This document shows positions 1 to 7,713 of a stretch of DNA of 9,099 nt, piece by piece. Location of the stretch: positions 1-9,099 of the forward strand of contig CACZSE010000018.1 in the NCBI GenBank assembly GCA_902783735.1, given 5' to 3'. A model generated the notes under the pieces. That model made no database searches. It saw only the letters and a list, made by a program, of their open reading frames with translations, and was not told the origin of the DNA. The position numbers and the translations under genes are program-made. The number at the start of each line of letters is the position of its first letter. Position 1 is the first letter of the stretch. Origin of the DNA: an uncultured Lachnospiraceae bacterium (lineage in GTDB: Bacteria; Bacillota; Clostridia; Lachnospirales; Lachnospiraceae).

Positions 1-1
1 A

Positions 2-1363
2 GCCATTGCGGTTGTGGCAAACCTGATCGTAAGACAGTTCCCCGATAAGAGCACGGAATATGATCTTACAAAGCAGAAGCTTTTCACACTGAGCGATACA
101 ACAAAAGAAGTAGTGAGCAAACTGAATGAAGATATGACCATATATGTTTATGCATCTGAGGACAGCATGGATACCAATGTTGACAGGATGGTAAAGATAT
201 ATGACGAACTCTCGGACAAGATCCATGTAGAATATAAGGATCCCAACAAGAGCCCCAAGTTCTATGAGAAGTTTATTGATAGTACACCCACTTACAATTC
301 GATCTTCCTTGAAACAGCAACAAGAACACGCTATGTCAACTACGAAGATATGTATGTGAATGATTACAGCTTCAATGATGACGGCTCATATGATACTGTT
401 CAGCAGTTTGACATCGAAGGTCAGATAACCAGCGGTATCAATTACATCATAAACGGCCTCAGTGCAAAGATATATGCTCTTCAGGGACATGATGAGCAGG
501 AACTTGACAAAGACTTTACGGATGCCATCGCAAAGCAGAATTATGATCTTGAAACCATCAATCTTTTGGGCAAGGACATCCCCGAGGATTGCCAGATGAT
601 CATTATCGCCGCTCCGGCTACCGACTTTTCTTCGGATGATGTAAACAAGCTTATGGCATATGCCGAAAACGGCGGTCAGATGCTCATAACCATCGGAATG
701 GTTGATGATATAAGAGATAAGATGCCTAATTTTGATAAGCTTCTTGAATACTACGGTGTATATTGTGAGAACGGTCTTGTGCTTGATCTTCAGGCATATG
801 CGAGCGATCCTTACTATATCATTCCCGAGGTATTCAACAATGTGGTCACCACAGGAGTTTACGGCAAGAAAAACGCATGGATGCCTTACAGTAAAGCAAT
901 CTATATATACGATGAGGACAGTGAGACGGTTAAAGTAACTCCGTTCCTTAAATCTTCATCAACATCATTCAGGAAAAACAGCATTGTAGATGCAGCTGAC
1001 TATTCATACGATCAGAATACTGATGAAGTAGGACCGTTAAATGTGGCCGTTACATCAAGTAAGACAACAGAGAACGGCGCCCAGTCATATGCCTATATCG
1101 TGGGCTCGCCTTTCATGTTCACGAATCAGGCCGATCAGCTGACATCAAATGCCAACCTTACCATATTTACCAATATCGTAAATGAATGTGTGAGCGATGA
1201 TGTGTCGACAGTATCTGTTCCGGTTAAGTCGGTAAGTGCCGATAAATTCATCATAGCGAACAACCATGCGGCAATAGCAATCTTTTTGATACTTTTGATA
1301 GTAGTACCCTTAGTTCTTCTTACCGCAGGCTTTGTGATCTGGACAAAGAGAAGAAAGAGATAA
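2..1363 (+). CDS. GldG-family ABC transporter auxiliary protein (5' partial)
   Basis: Likely the extracytoplasmic auxiliary subunit of an ABC-2 type transporter, related to GldG of the Bacteroidetes gliding-associated ABC system; its substrate in Firmicutes is unknown. The frame is open to the left edge, so the true start and most of an N-terminal membrane segment lie outside. The first visible residues (AIAVVANLIV) look like the end of that helix and run into the family-typical stretch YDLTKQKLFTLSDTTKEVV. The body (about residues 40-410 of the 453 visible) resembles the ABC_transp_aux/GldG fold, with the landmark LQGHDEQEL near residues 160-168, followed by a beta-rich segment ending in a 'glycine-rich' turn (YAENGGQMLITI). 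A C-terminal transmembrane helix lies at about residues 423-446, followed by the positive-inside tail KRRKR. This gives the expected topology: two anchors around a large external domain. The DUF4340 gene follows after 9 bases, the usual partner arrangement; ATPase and permease genes are expected upstream. Family call is firm, function is not. Confidence 0.88.
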   Translation, partial: AIAVVANLIVRQFPDKSTEYDLTKQKLFTLSDTTKEVVSKLNEDMTIYVYASEDSMDTNVDRMVKIYDELSDKIHVEYKDPNKSPKFYEKFIDSTPTYNSIFLETATRTRYVNYEDMYVNDYSFNDDGSYDTVQQFDIEGQITSGINYIINGLSAKIYALQGHDEQELDKDFTDAIAKQNYDLETINLLGKDIPEDCQMIIIAAPATDFSSDDVNKLMAYAENGGQMLITIGMVDDIRDKMPNFDKLLEYYGVYCENGLVLDLQAYASDPYYIIPEVFNNVVTTGVYGKKNAWMPYSKAIYIYDEDSETVKVTPFLKSSSTSFRKNSIVDAADYSYDQNTDEVGPLNVAVTSSKTTENGAQSYAYIVGSPFMFTNQADQLTSNANLTIFTNIVNECVSDDVSTVSVPVKSVSADKFIIANNHAAIAIFLILLIVVPLVLLTAGFVIWTKRRKR

Positions 1364-1372
1364 GGTGAGAAA

Positions 1373-1909
1373 ATGAAAAAACAGTTTAAACAGCTTATCT
1401 GTCTGATAGTCATACTTGTACTGTTTGTGGTTGGATATGTTATTTCCATCTATAAAGTAGACAATATTGAAGTGCTCGATGAGGTGAGCGTTACATCGGT
1501 CATAAAGACAGATGCCGCATCGGTTAAAACAGTCACATATAAGCATGATTCCGTCACAATAAATCTTGAAAGAGACGGGGATAAATGGCTTCTTAGTGAT
1601 GATAAGAGCTTTGACCTTGATCAGGAAAAGGCAAAAGATATCGTAAATTATGCCACCAATCTCAATGCAAGAACAAAGCTTGAGGATCCGTCGGACTTAT
1701 CGGAATACGGACTTGACGACCCGTCATATATTGTATCCTTTACGGATGCACAGGGCGTTGAGAGAACATATTATATAGGTGACAGATTTGCAATTGACGG
1801 TACATATTTCGCCAGAGTCGAAGGTGATGATGCAATATACACGATCACGGAGTATTATCCGAATGCATTTATAACCGATAAGGAGCAGCTCAAAGCACAG
1901 GGTGAATAA
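1373..1909 (+). CDS. DUF4340 domain membrane-anchored protein
   Basis: A 178-residue protein with a single N-terminal signal anchor (about residues 7-27, preceded by MKKQFKQ) and an external domain. Residues about 50-175 match the DUF4340 pattern: a beta-strand-rich opening ending in DGDKWLLSD, then an 'EYGLDDPSYIVSFTD' segment and the TYYIGD strand. DUF4340 proteins are typically encoded beside GldG-type ABC auxiliary proteins and are assumed to work with them at the outer face of the membrane; no biochemical role is established. The start is supported by AAGGTG (1362-1367) just upstream of ATG 1373, overlapping the stop of the preceding gene, so the two are probably translated from one message. 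The protein seems to hold one copy of the domain, whereas many relatives are about twice this length. The reading frame shows no sign of damage. Confidence 0.85.
   Translation: MKKQFKQLICLIVILVLFVVGYVISIYKVDNIEVLDEVSVTSVIKTDAASVKTVTYKHDSVTINLERDGDKWLLSDDKSFDLDQEKAKDIVNYATNLNARTKLEDPSDLSEYGLDDPSYIVSFTDAQGVERTYYIGDRFAIDGTYFARVEGDDAIYTITEYYPNAFITDKEQLKAQGE
1899..1905 (+). promoter_or_regulatory. Ribosome binding site for the sortase gene
   Basis: AGGGTGA lies inside the last codons of the DUF4340 gene, 9 bases before ATG 1915. Its position within the upstream coding region supports co-transcription and probably coupled translation of the two genes. Confidence 0.6.
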
Positions 1910-1914
1910 TATAT

Positions 1915-3051
1915 ATGCTCGATCTTAACATAGGCGGCAGAAGCTTCAGGGATATAGAATCCTACAAAGCAGCCAAGAGGGATTTTGACAATATTGAAGC
2001 CATCAAGAGCAGACACGATCTTACAAAGCTTGAAGATGTAAAAAAGATACGCGACAATATTGAAGAAGGCAATTACAGATTTGAATCGATGCTGGGTGAT
2101 GATTTTTTGGATGAACTCGAAGAACTCATCGCTCAGCTTGAAGAAGATAAAGCTCTTTCTCGCACCGGGAGGAAGGGCTTTAAGCCGTTTAAGAATAAAG
2201 AAACAAAAAATGAACCAAAATTCAGTGATGAAAAAGATGAAAAGCTTGATGCAGAGATAAAAAGACAGGTAAAAAAGAGAGAGATCAAGCGTAAAGCGAT
2301 GATAGTCATAGCATCGCTCGTTTCACTGGGTTGCATAGTTTATCTTGCCTTTTATTATACGCTTTATGCAAAGAACGATGTTCAATATTCAAATCTTTCA
2401 GACCTCATAGATGAGGAAAGCACACCAAAGGAATACAGTGTGAATATTGTTCATGAGGACACGACCATGCCTCCGGTCTTAAAGAAATATGAGAAGCTGT
2501 ATCAGAAGAACAAAAAGCTTGTTGGCTGGATAAAGATTGACGGAACAAATATAGACTATCCGGTCATGCAGACCGTTAACAATGAATATTATCTCGATCA
2601 TAATTATGATCAGGAATATGACAAGAACGGTTCGATCTTTATGGACAAAGACTGTGATGCGGCTCACCCGAACGATAACATGATCATATACGGTCATCAC
2701 ATGAAATCGGGGAAGATGTTCGGAAATCTGAATATGTATGCAAAGGAATCATTTTATAAGGAGCATCCGAGCATTTCATTTGATACGATCTATGAGGAGG
2801 GAACATATGATATCATGTATGTTTTCAGATCAAAGATCTACAGTGAAGAAGAGATCGTTTTTAAATACTATAAATTTATAGATGCGACAAGCGAAAACGA
2901 ATTTGATTCAAATATGGAAGAGATGGCGGCACTTTCGCTTTATGATACGGGCATTAAAGCGAAGTACGGAGACAGGCTTATCACACTGTCCACATGTGAC
3001 TATGAAGAAGCGAACGGAAGGTTTGTGGTTGTTGCCAAGAAGGTCAAGTGA
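1915..3051 (+). CDS. Class B sortase with long cytoplasmic N-terminus
   Basis: Membrane-bound cysteine transpeptidase that would cleave a sorting signal in a secreted protein and join it to the cell wall or another acceptor. The 378 residues comprise a charged, predicted helical, probably coiled-coil N-terminal region (1-127), one transmembrane helix (about 128-150, preceded by KKREIKRK), a linker, and a sortase domain (about 190-378). Class B features are clear: the opening LVGWIKIDGTNIDYPVMQ (202-219), catalytic His261 in YGHHM, catalytic Cys361 in TLSTCDY and Arg369 in NGRFVVVAKK. All three active-site residues are present, so it should be active. Ordinary SrtB proteins have a short cytoplasmic start (about 240-280 residues in total), so the extra ~100 residues are unusual. 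It follows the DUF4340 gene by 5 bases and thus appears to share its transcript. No candidate substrate with an LPxTG- or NPQTN-like signal is encoded in the window. Confidence 0.92.
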   Translation: MLDLNIGGRSFRDIESYKAAKRDFDNIEAIKSRHDLTKLEDVKKIRDNIEEGNYRFESMLGDDFLDELEELIAQLEEDKALSRTGRKGFKPFKNKETKNEPKFSDEKDEKLDAEIKRQVKKREIKRKAMIVIASLVSLGCIVYLAFYYTLYAKNDVQYSNLSDLIDEESTPKEYSVNIVHEDTTMPPVLKKYEKLYQKNKKLVGWIKIDGTNIDYPVMQTVNNEYYLDHNYDQEYDKNGSIFMDKDCDAAHPNDNMIIYGHHMKSGKMFGNLNMYAKESFYKEHPSISFDTIYEEGTYDIMYVFRSKIYSEEEIVFKYYKFIDATSENEFDSNMEEMAALSLYDTGIKAKYGDRLITLSTCDYEEANGRFVVVAKKVK

Positions 3052-3108
3052 TGATATCATATTTTGAGATTGCATCTTTATTGAATAAGCTTATAAAAGG
3101 GGACGTGT

Positions 3109-3978
3109 ATGAAAGATTTTTTGATCATGACAGACTCATCGGCGGATCTGCCGAAGAGCTATCTGCTCGAACATGATATTTACTGTGTTTCGCTTAAATA
3201 CACCTTAGACGGTGTTACATATGACAATGACGATGAAAAAGCAGCCAAAGATTTCTATAAAAAGCTAAGAGATAAGAGTATGCCTACTACATCTCAGGTC
3301 AATCCGGAAGAAGCGGCTGACAGTTTAAGAGATGTGCTGAAAAGATGTAAAAACATTCTTGTCATAGCATTTTCATCGGGACTGAGCGGTACCTGCAACA
3401 GCTTTAAGATTGCCGCGCAGGAGGTCATGGAAGAGGATAGTGAAGCGAAAATTTATGTTATAGATTCTCTCAGTGCATCGTTGGGTCAGGGACTTTTGGT
3501 TCACAAAGCCGTATGCATGAAGGAATCGGGCGCAGACATCGAAACCATCGTAAAATGGGTGGAAGAGCATAAGTTAAACATTGTTCATGCATTTACGGTA
3601 GACGATCTTAATCATCTTTACAGAGGCGGAAGACTGTCCAAAACCGCTGCTGTGGTCGGAACCATGATCAACCTGAAGCCGGTTTTACATGTAGATGATG
3701 AGGGAAAACTTACCAATATGTACAATGTAAGAGGAAGAAAGAAATCTCTCCATGCGCTTGTCGATCATATGGAAAAAACAATGGGAAGATACCGTGAAGA
3801 CAATGATGTCATATTTATCAGTCACGGCGACAATATAGATGATGCGAAGTTTGTAGCCGATGAAGTGAAGAAAAGATTTGGGATCTCAAACGTTCTGTTC
3901 AATCCTATAGGACCTACGATAGGATCGCATGCGGGTCCCGATACTATCGCACTTTTCTTTATGGGTGAAAACAGATAA
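3109..3978 (+). CDS. DegV family fatty-acid-binding protein
   Basis: A 289-residue protein, the normal length for DegV proteins. These bind one fatty acid between two domains; in Gram-positive bacteria, FakB members present it to the kinase FakA for phosphorylation. Motifs seen in order: DSSADLP at residues 9-15; TTSQVNP around 60-66; the fatty-acid carboxylate-contacting loop FSSGLSGTCNS at 88-98; DSLSAS around 119-124; the conserved DDLNHLYRGGRLSK at 165-178; KPVLHVD around 190-196; and C-terminal GPTIGSHAGPDT at 268-279, which contributes the conserved His/Gly side of the pocket. ATG 3109 is preceded by AAAAGGGG (3095-3102). A 57-base gap separates it from the sortase gene, with no convincing terminator, so readthrough from upstream is possible. 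Whether it serves a FakA kinase here cannot be told, since genomes of this group often carry several DegV paralogues and no kinase gene lies in the window. Confidence 0.93.
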   Translation: MKDFLIMTDSSADLPKSYLLEHDIYCVSLKYTLDGVTYDNDDEKAAKDFYKKLRDKSMPTTSQVNPEEAADSLRDVLKRCKNILVIAFSSGLSGTCNSFKIAAQEVMEEDSEAKIYVIDSLSASLGQGLLVHKAVCMKESGADIETIVKWVEEHKLNIVHAFTVDDLNHLYRGGRLSKTAAVVGTMINLKPVLHVDDEGKLTNMYNVRGRKKSLHALVDHMEKTMGRYREDNDVIFISHGDNIDDAKFVADEVKKRFGISNVLFNPIGPTIGSHAGPDTIALFFMGENR

Positions 3979-3985
3979 GTAACAA

Positions 3986-3993
3986 AAAGGAGA
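3986..3993 (+). promoter_or_regulatory. Ribosome binding site of gltX
   Basis: AAAGGAGA is a near-perfect Shine-Dalgarno sequence ending 8 bases before ATG 4002. A nearer ATG at 3995 is out of frame, so this site fixes the gltX start at 4002. Confidence 0.8.
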
Positions 3994-4001
3994 AATGAAA
4001 T

Positions 4002-5456
4002 ATGAAGATAAGGACAAGATATGCACCGAGTCCTACAGGTAAAATGCATGTCGGAAACCTTCGTTCGGCTCTTTATGAGTTTTTGATCGCCAAGCACGAA
4101 GGCGGAGACTTTATGTTAAGAATAGAGGACACCGATCAGGAAAGATTTGTTGAGGGGGCAACGGAGATAATCTACAGAACCCTTGAAAAAACAGGCCTTG
4201 TTCACGATGAGGGCCCCGATAAAGACGGAGGCTACGGTCCGTACGTTCAGAGTGAAAGAATGAAGACCGGCATATATTTAAAATATGCAAAAGAGCTTAT
4301 AGAAAAGGGAGAGGCATATTATTGCTTCTGCGACAAGGAAAGACTTGCTTCCCTTAAGACCGAGGTTGTTGAAGGAAAAGAGATAACCGTATATGACAAG
4401 CACTGCCTCAGCCTTTCAAAAGAAGAGATCGAAAAAAACCTTGCTGAAGGAAAGCCCTATGTCATAAGACAGAACATACCCAATGAAGGAACAACGACCT
4501 TTCATGATGAACTGTACGGAGACATCACGGTTGAGAATTCCGAGCTCGATGACATGATACTTATTAAGACCGATGGTTATCCGACCTACAATTTTGCAAA
4601 TGTTGTCGATGATCATACCATGAACATAACTCATGTCGTGAGAGGAAATGAATACCTTTCTTCTTCACCTAAATATCAGAGACTCTACGATGCTTTCGGA
4701 TGGGAAAGCCCGGTTTATGTGCATCTTCCTCTCATAACCGATGAGAATCATAAGAAGCTTTCAAAAAGGAGCGGACATTCATCGTTTGAAGATCTTATAG
4801 AGCAGGGTTTTGTGACCGAAGCAGTTGTAAACTATATAGCACTTTTGGGATGGAGTCCCGAGGATAATCGTGAGATATTCACTTTGGATGAACTCATAAA
4901 GGAATTTGATTATCACAGGATAAGCAAGTCACCGGCCGTATTCGATATCGTAAAGCTTCGCTGGATGAATGGCGAGTATATAAAGGCTATGGATTTTGAT
5001 AAATATTTCGAGATGGCCAAGCCTTATATAGATGAGGCCGTAAAGTCCGACGTGGATAAAGTTAAGCTTGCAGAGTGGGTAAAGACTAGGATCGAGGTAT
5101 TCCCCGACATTCCCGCACTCATAGATTTTGTCGATGAGCTTCCGGACTATGATATAGAGATGTATACCCACAAGAAGATGAAGACAAATGCACAGTCTTC
5201 ACTTGAGGTACTTAAGGATCTTCTTCCTTTACTGGAAGAAACCGATGATTACAGTAATGATGCACTGTATGCACTTCTTCTTAAATATGTTGAAGAAAAA
5301 GGATATAAAAACGGATATGTGCTTTGGCCCGTACGTACCGCTGTATCGGGCAAGCAGATGACACCTGCGGGTGCTACAGAGCTTATGGAACTGTTTGGCA
5401 AGGATGAGACAATAAAGAGAATTAAGGCAGGTATCGAAAAGCTTGAGAAAGCCTGA
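4002..5456 (+). CDS. gltX: Glutamyl-tRNA synthetase
   Basis: Class I aminoacyl-tRNA synthetase that activates glutamate with ATP and charges tRNA(Glu) in the cytoplasm; in organisms using the amidotransferase route it may also mischarge tRNA(Gln). Its 484 residues match the family. The Rossmann catalytic domain opens with [13 protein letters not shown] (residues 7-19), carrying the HIGH-type motif H16-V-G-N19, followed by [10 protein letters not shown] (39-48). The tRNA-binding insertion contains a zinc-type motif with CxC at Cys108/Cys110 and a further Cys135. Next come [16 protein letters not shown] (190-205) and the KMSKS-type motif KLSKR (252-256). The C-terminal helical anticodon-binding region ends with [20 protein letters not shown] (441-460), a hallmark of bacterial GluRS. 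It lies 23 bases after the degV gene and overlaps the helicase start by 14 bases, so it is probably in the middle of an operon. No T-box or tRNA-like leader fits in the short upstream gap. Confidence 0.97.
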   Translation: MKIRTRYAPSPTGKMHVGNLRSALYEFLIAKHEGGDFMLRIEDTDQERFVEGATEIIYRTLEKTGLVHDEGPDKDGGYGPYVQSERMKTGIYLKYAKELIEKGEAYYCFCDKERLASLKTEVVEGKEITVYDKHCLSLSKEEIEKNLAEGKPYVIRQNIPNEGTTTFHDELYGDITVENSELDDMILIKTDGYPTYNFANVVDDHTMNITHVVRGNEYLSSSPKYQRLYDAFGWESPVYVHLPLITDENHKKLSKRSGHSSFEDLIEQGFVTEAVVNYIALLGWSPEDNREIFTLDELIKEFDYHRISKSPAVFDIVKLRWMNGEYIKAMDFDKYFEMAKPYIDEAVKSDVDKVKLAEWVKTRIEVFPDIPALIDFVDELPDYDIEMYTHKKMKTNAQSSLEVLKDLLPLLEETDDYSNDALYALLLKYVEEKGYKNGYVLWPVRTAVSGKQMTPAGATELMELFGKDETIKRIKAGIEKLEKA

Positions 5457-7305
5457 CCTGTCTTTGGACCAATGTAAGGCAATATCGCATACTTACGGAC
5501 CGGCTCTGGTGATAGCCGGTCCCGGTAGCGGTAAGACAACGGTAATTGTTAAGAGGATCTTAAATCTCATCCGAAACGAACATATCGATCCGAGCAATAT
5601 CTTAGTCATAACCTTTTCAAAGCCTGCTGCCTTAGAGATGCAGAGCCGGTTTGAAAAACAGGCGGGTGGTTATGAACCTGTAACATTCGGTACTTTTCAT
5701 TCGATTTTTTATAATATTATAAGACATCACATGAAAAATGTGGCAGAAGGTGTTGCCACAGATGCATTAAAAAGAAACATCCTAAAAAAGGTGTTAAGAG
5801 ATATCAATCTTTCGGATAATACCGAATCCGAATATCTTGATCTTATCATTAAGCGAATTTCTTATTACAAAAATTCTTCGCAGAAAGCCGATGACAGAAC
5901 GATCTGCGATCTTGATACAAAATCATTCTTAAGAATTTACGAACTGTATAACGAACATCTGAGGGCTGCCTCTAAGATCGACTTTGAGGACATGATGCTC
6001 ATGTGCAAAAAACTCTTGAGCGAAAATAAACAGGCTCGTTTGTTTTGGCGCGAACGCTTTAAATTTATCCTGATAGATGAGTTTCAGGATATAAATGAGC
6101 TTCAGTTTGATATAGTAAGACTGCTCTTGACAAAAGAGAATAATATCTTTGCGGTTGGCGATGATGACCAGTCCATTTACGGTTTCAGAGGCTCAAAGCC
6201 CGAAATAATGAGAGAAGTGGACAGATATTTTAAAAACCTGACCACAATAAAGCTGACCTGCAATTACAGATCGAGTTCATCCATTGTAAAAGCATCGGAT
6301 GCGGTCATAAAACAGAATACCGTCAGGTTTGAAAAACATCTTCACACAGAAAACGATATCGGTGAGGCAGTACGTATCATGGCATTTAAGGATGAAGAGT
6401 CACAGTTTGAACAGCTGGTAAAGACAGCTGATATGTACGGAAACAAAACAGGCACAAACTTAAAAGGAAATGTTGCCGTACTATGCAGGACTAATCTTGC
6501 GGTATCCCGCATAGCACGCGAATTTATGAAAAGAAAGATAGACTGTCATGTGACGCAAAAACCCTACGATCCTTTTGAAAGTGTCATATATAAGGATTTC
6601 ACTCATTATTTAAGGCTTTCATATTCGGGGGGAGAATTTGATGCAAACGATCTGATACCTGTAATGAACAAGCCGCTGAGATACATAAGCAGGAGCATGA
6701 TAAACAAAAAGGTCATGGATATTACCTTGCTTAAAGGACTCTATCAGGATAAGGAATATGTCTTAAGGGCATTAAAAAAGCTCGAATACGATCTTAACAT
6801 GATAAGAAAGATGGACATGTTCTCGGCTTTTAATTATTTCAGAAGAGTCATAGGATATGATGAATATATGCTTCGTATGTCCGGAGATAATGAGGAAAGG
6901 TATGAAATCTATACAAAACAGGCTGATCTTTTGATGTTCTGTCTTAAAGACCTGACTACCTATGAAGCCATGATTGAACATGCTGTTAAGCAGTCGCAGA
7001 ACATGGAAGCAAGAAAAACAGCTAAGGTTAATGAAACAGGCATATATATCATGACTTATCATGCTTCAAAGGGATTAGAGTTTGATACAGTCATAATGCC
7101 GGGCCTTATGGAAGGAGAGATACCCTCAAAAAAGAGTATCACGAAAGAAGCCATAGAAGAGGAAAGACGCATGTTCTATGTTGCCATGACAAGAGCCAAA
7201 ACTACGCTTATCATGAGCTATATTGTCGGAAAAAACAATGAAAAACATATAAAAAGTCGATTTTTGGAGCCTGTTTTTGGTGAAGCAAAGACTATTATAT
7301 GTTGA
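5443..7305 (+). CDS. UvrD/PcrA-like superfamily 1 DNA helicase
   Basis: ATP-dependent 3'-5' DNA helicase of the UvrD/PcrA/Rep type, likely acting in repair or in clearing replication blocks. All SF1A motifs are intact in the 620 residues: Q motif LDQCKAI (Gln10), Walker A GPGSGKT (26-32), Ia [11 protein letters not shown] (56-66), TFGTFHS (81-87), Walker B IDEFQD (211-216), [16 protein letters not shown] (238-250), [10 protein letters not shown] (271-278), [14 protein letters not shown] (538-550) and [17 protein letters not shown] (573-587). It is about 100 residues shorter than PcrA/UvrD, ending 33 residues after motif VI, so the C-terminal tail that contacts RNA polymerase in PcrA is missing and the 2B region looks small. 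The start is TTG 5443, inside gltX: an in-frame stop at 5413 rules out anything further upstream, and the first in-frame ATG would delete Walker A. AGGCAGG (5425-5431) could serve as a ribosome binding site. TTG at 5464 is an alternative but has no better site. The paralogue identity (pcrA, uvrD, rep or a clostridial type) is left open. Confidence 0.93.
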   Translation: MRKPDLSLDQCKAISHTYGPALVIAGPGSGKTTVIVKRILNLIRNEHIDPSNILVITFSKPAALEMQSRFEKQAGGYEPVTFGTFHSIFYNIIRHHMKNVAEGVATDALKRNILKKVLRDINLSDNTESEYLDLIIKRISYYKNSSQKADDRTICDLDTKSFLRIYELYNEHLRAASKIDFEDMMLMCKKLLSENKQARLFWRERFKFILIDEFQDINELQFDIVRLLLTKENNIFAVGDDDQSIYGFRGSKPEIMREVDRYFKNLTTIKLTCNYRSSSSIVKASDAVIKQNTVRFEKHLHTENDIGEAVRIMAFKDEESQFEQLVKTADMYGNKTGTNLKGNVAVLCRTNLAVSRIAREFMKRKIDCHVTQKPYDPFESVIYKDFTHYLRLSYSGGEFDANDLIPVMNKPLRYISRSMINKKVMDITLLKGLYQDKEYVLRALKKLEYDLNMIRKMDMFSAFNYFRRVIGYDEYMLRMSGDNEERYEIYTKQADLLMFCLKDLTTYEAMIEHAVKQSQNMEARKTAKVNETGIYIMTYHASKGLEFDTVIMPGLMEGEIPSKKSITKEAIEEERRMFYVAMTRAKTTLIMSYIVGKNNEKHIKSRFLEPVFGEAKTIIC

Positions 7306-7330
7306 AAAAAGTCGTTTATTTCTGTAAAAT
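7302..7330 (+). promoter_or_regulatory. Candidate sigma-A promoter for the DUF1292 gene
   Basis: TTGAAA (7302-7307, five of six to the -35 consensus) and TAAAAT (7325-7330, five of six to the -10 consensus) are separated by exactly 17 bases. The -35 overlaps the helicase stop codon. Predicted initiation near 7337 leaves a leader of about 43 bases before ATG 7380, enough for the ribosome binding site at 7364-7371. AT-rich sequence can give such matches by chance, so this remains a prediction. Confidence 0.5.
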
Positions 7331-7363
7331 CAAAATAGGTATGTTTGCGAAAAGCAGGAAAAC

Positions 7364-7371
7364 AAGAGGAG
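7364..7371 (+). promoter_or_regulatory. Ribosome binding site deciding the DUF1292 start
   Basis: AAGAGGAG lies 8 bases before ATG 7380. Upstream in-frame ATGs at 7299 and 7341 have no comparable site, which selects 7380 as the start. Confidence 0.75.
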
Positions 7372-7379
7372 ATATTATC

Positions 7380-7682
7380 ATGGAAAAGAATATACCCGAA
7401 GAGGAAATGAAGGTTGAACTTAATCTCGATGACGGCACAACGGTCATGTGTGAGGTTATCACCATATTGGAGGTTGCAGGTAAGGAATATATAGCACTTT
7501 TACCTGACGGGCAGGAAAACGAAGAAGATCAGGATGTATGGTTCTATGCATACAGCGAGAATCCCGACGATCCAAACGAGGAGCCCGAGCTTACTTATAT
7601 TGACGATGACAATGAATACGAAGCAGTCTGCGAGGCATTCGATGAGTTTTTGGATGAATGCGAATATGACGAGGCTGACTGA
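7380..7682 (+). CDS. Small acidic DUF1292 protein
   Basis: A cytoplasmic 100-residue protein of the DUF1292 family, which is widespread in Firmicutes and has no established function. The N-terminal half has the family's beta pattern: MKVELNLDDGTTVMCEVITI (10-29), then VAGKEYIALLPDG (32-44) and VWFYAYSE (53-60). The C-terminal part ends in a helix-like segment, EYEAVCEAFDEFLDE. By count, 36 residues are Asp or Glu and only 3 are Lys or Arg, so the protein is extremely acidic; three cysteines sit at 24, 84 and 94. A longer form beginning at ATG 7299 would add 27 basic, non-family residues and lacks a ribosome binding site. The gene has its own probable promoter but no obvious terminator after it, so it may be transcribed together with the GH13-like gene 31 bases downstream. 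Membership in the family is well supported; its job is unknown. Confidence 0.87.
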   Translation: MEKNIPEEEMKVELNLDDGTTVMCEVITILEVAGKEYIALLPDGQENEEDQDVWFYAYSENPDDPNEEPELTYIDDDNEYEAVCEAFDEFLDECEYDEAD

Positions 7683-7713
7683 TCGATAAAAATTTACTAC
7701 AGAAAGATTTTAC

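Noticed and set aside
14..16. GTG as the start of the GldG-like gene
   Set aside because: The frame stays open to the window edge and the residues before it continue a membrane helix; the family has an N-terminal anchor, so the gene is simply cut by the window.
1135..1546. Minus-strand open frames here and elsewhere (for example 2479-2700, 3822-4097, 4929-5171, 5249-5539, 6772-7062, 7901-8089)
   Set aside because: They lie opposite well-supported genes, have no family resemblance or ribosome binding sites, and read as low-quality translations of the complementary strand.
3051..3060. 10-base perfect palindrome (ATGATATCAT) right after the sortase stop, as an operator or terminator
   Set aside because: It is short, AT-rich, has no loop and no following T-run, and such palindromes are common in AT-rich DNA.
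3064..3097. Promoter before the degV gene
   Set aside because: TTGAGA (3064-3069) and TATAAA (3092-3097) are 22 bases apart, too far for sigma-A, and the -10 candidate overlaps the ribosome binding site, leaving almost no leader.
7299..7379. Longer DUF1292 protein starting at ATG 7299 (overlapping the helicase stop)
   Set aside because: The extra 27 residues are basic and unlike the family, no ribosome binding site precedes 7299, and a strong site sits before ATG 7380; a promoter-like sequence lies inside the would-be extension.
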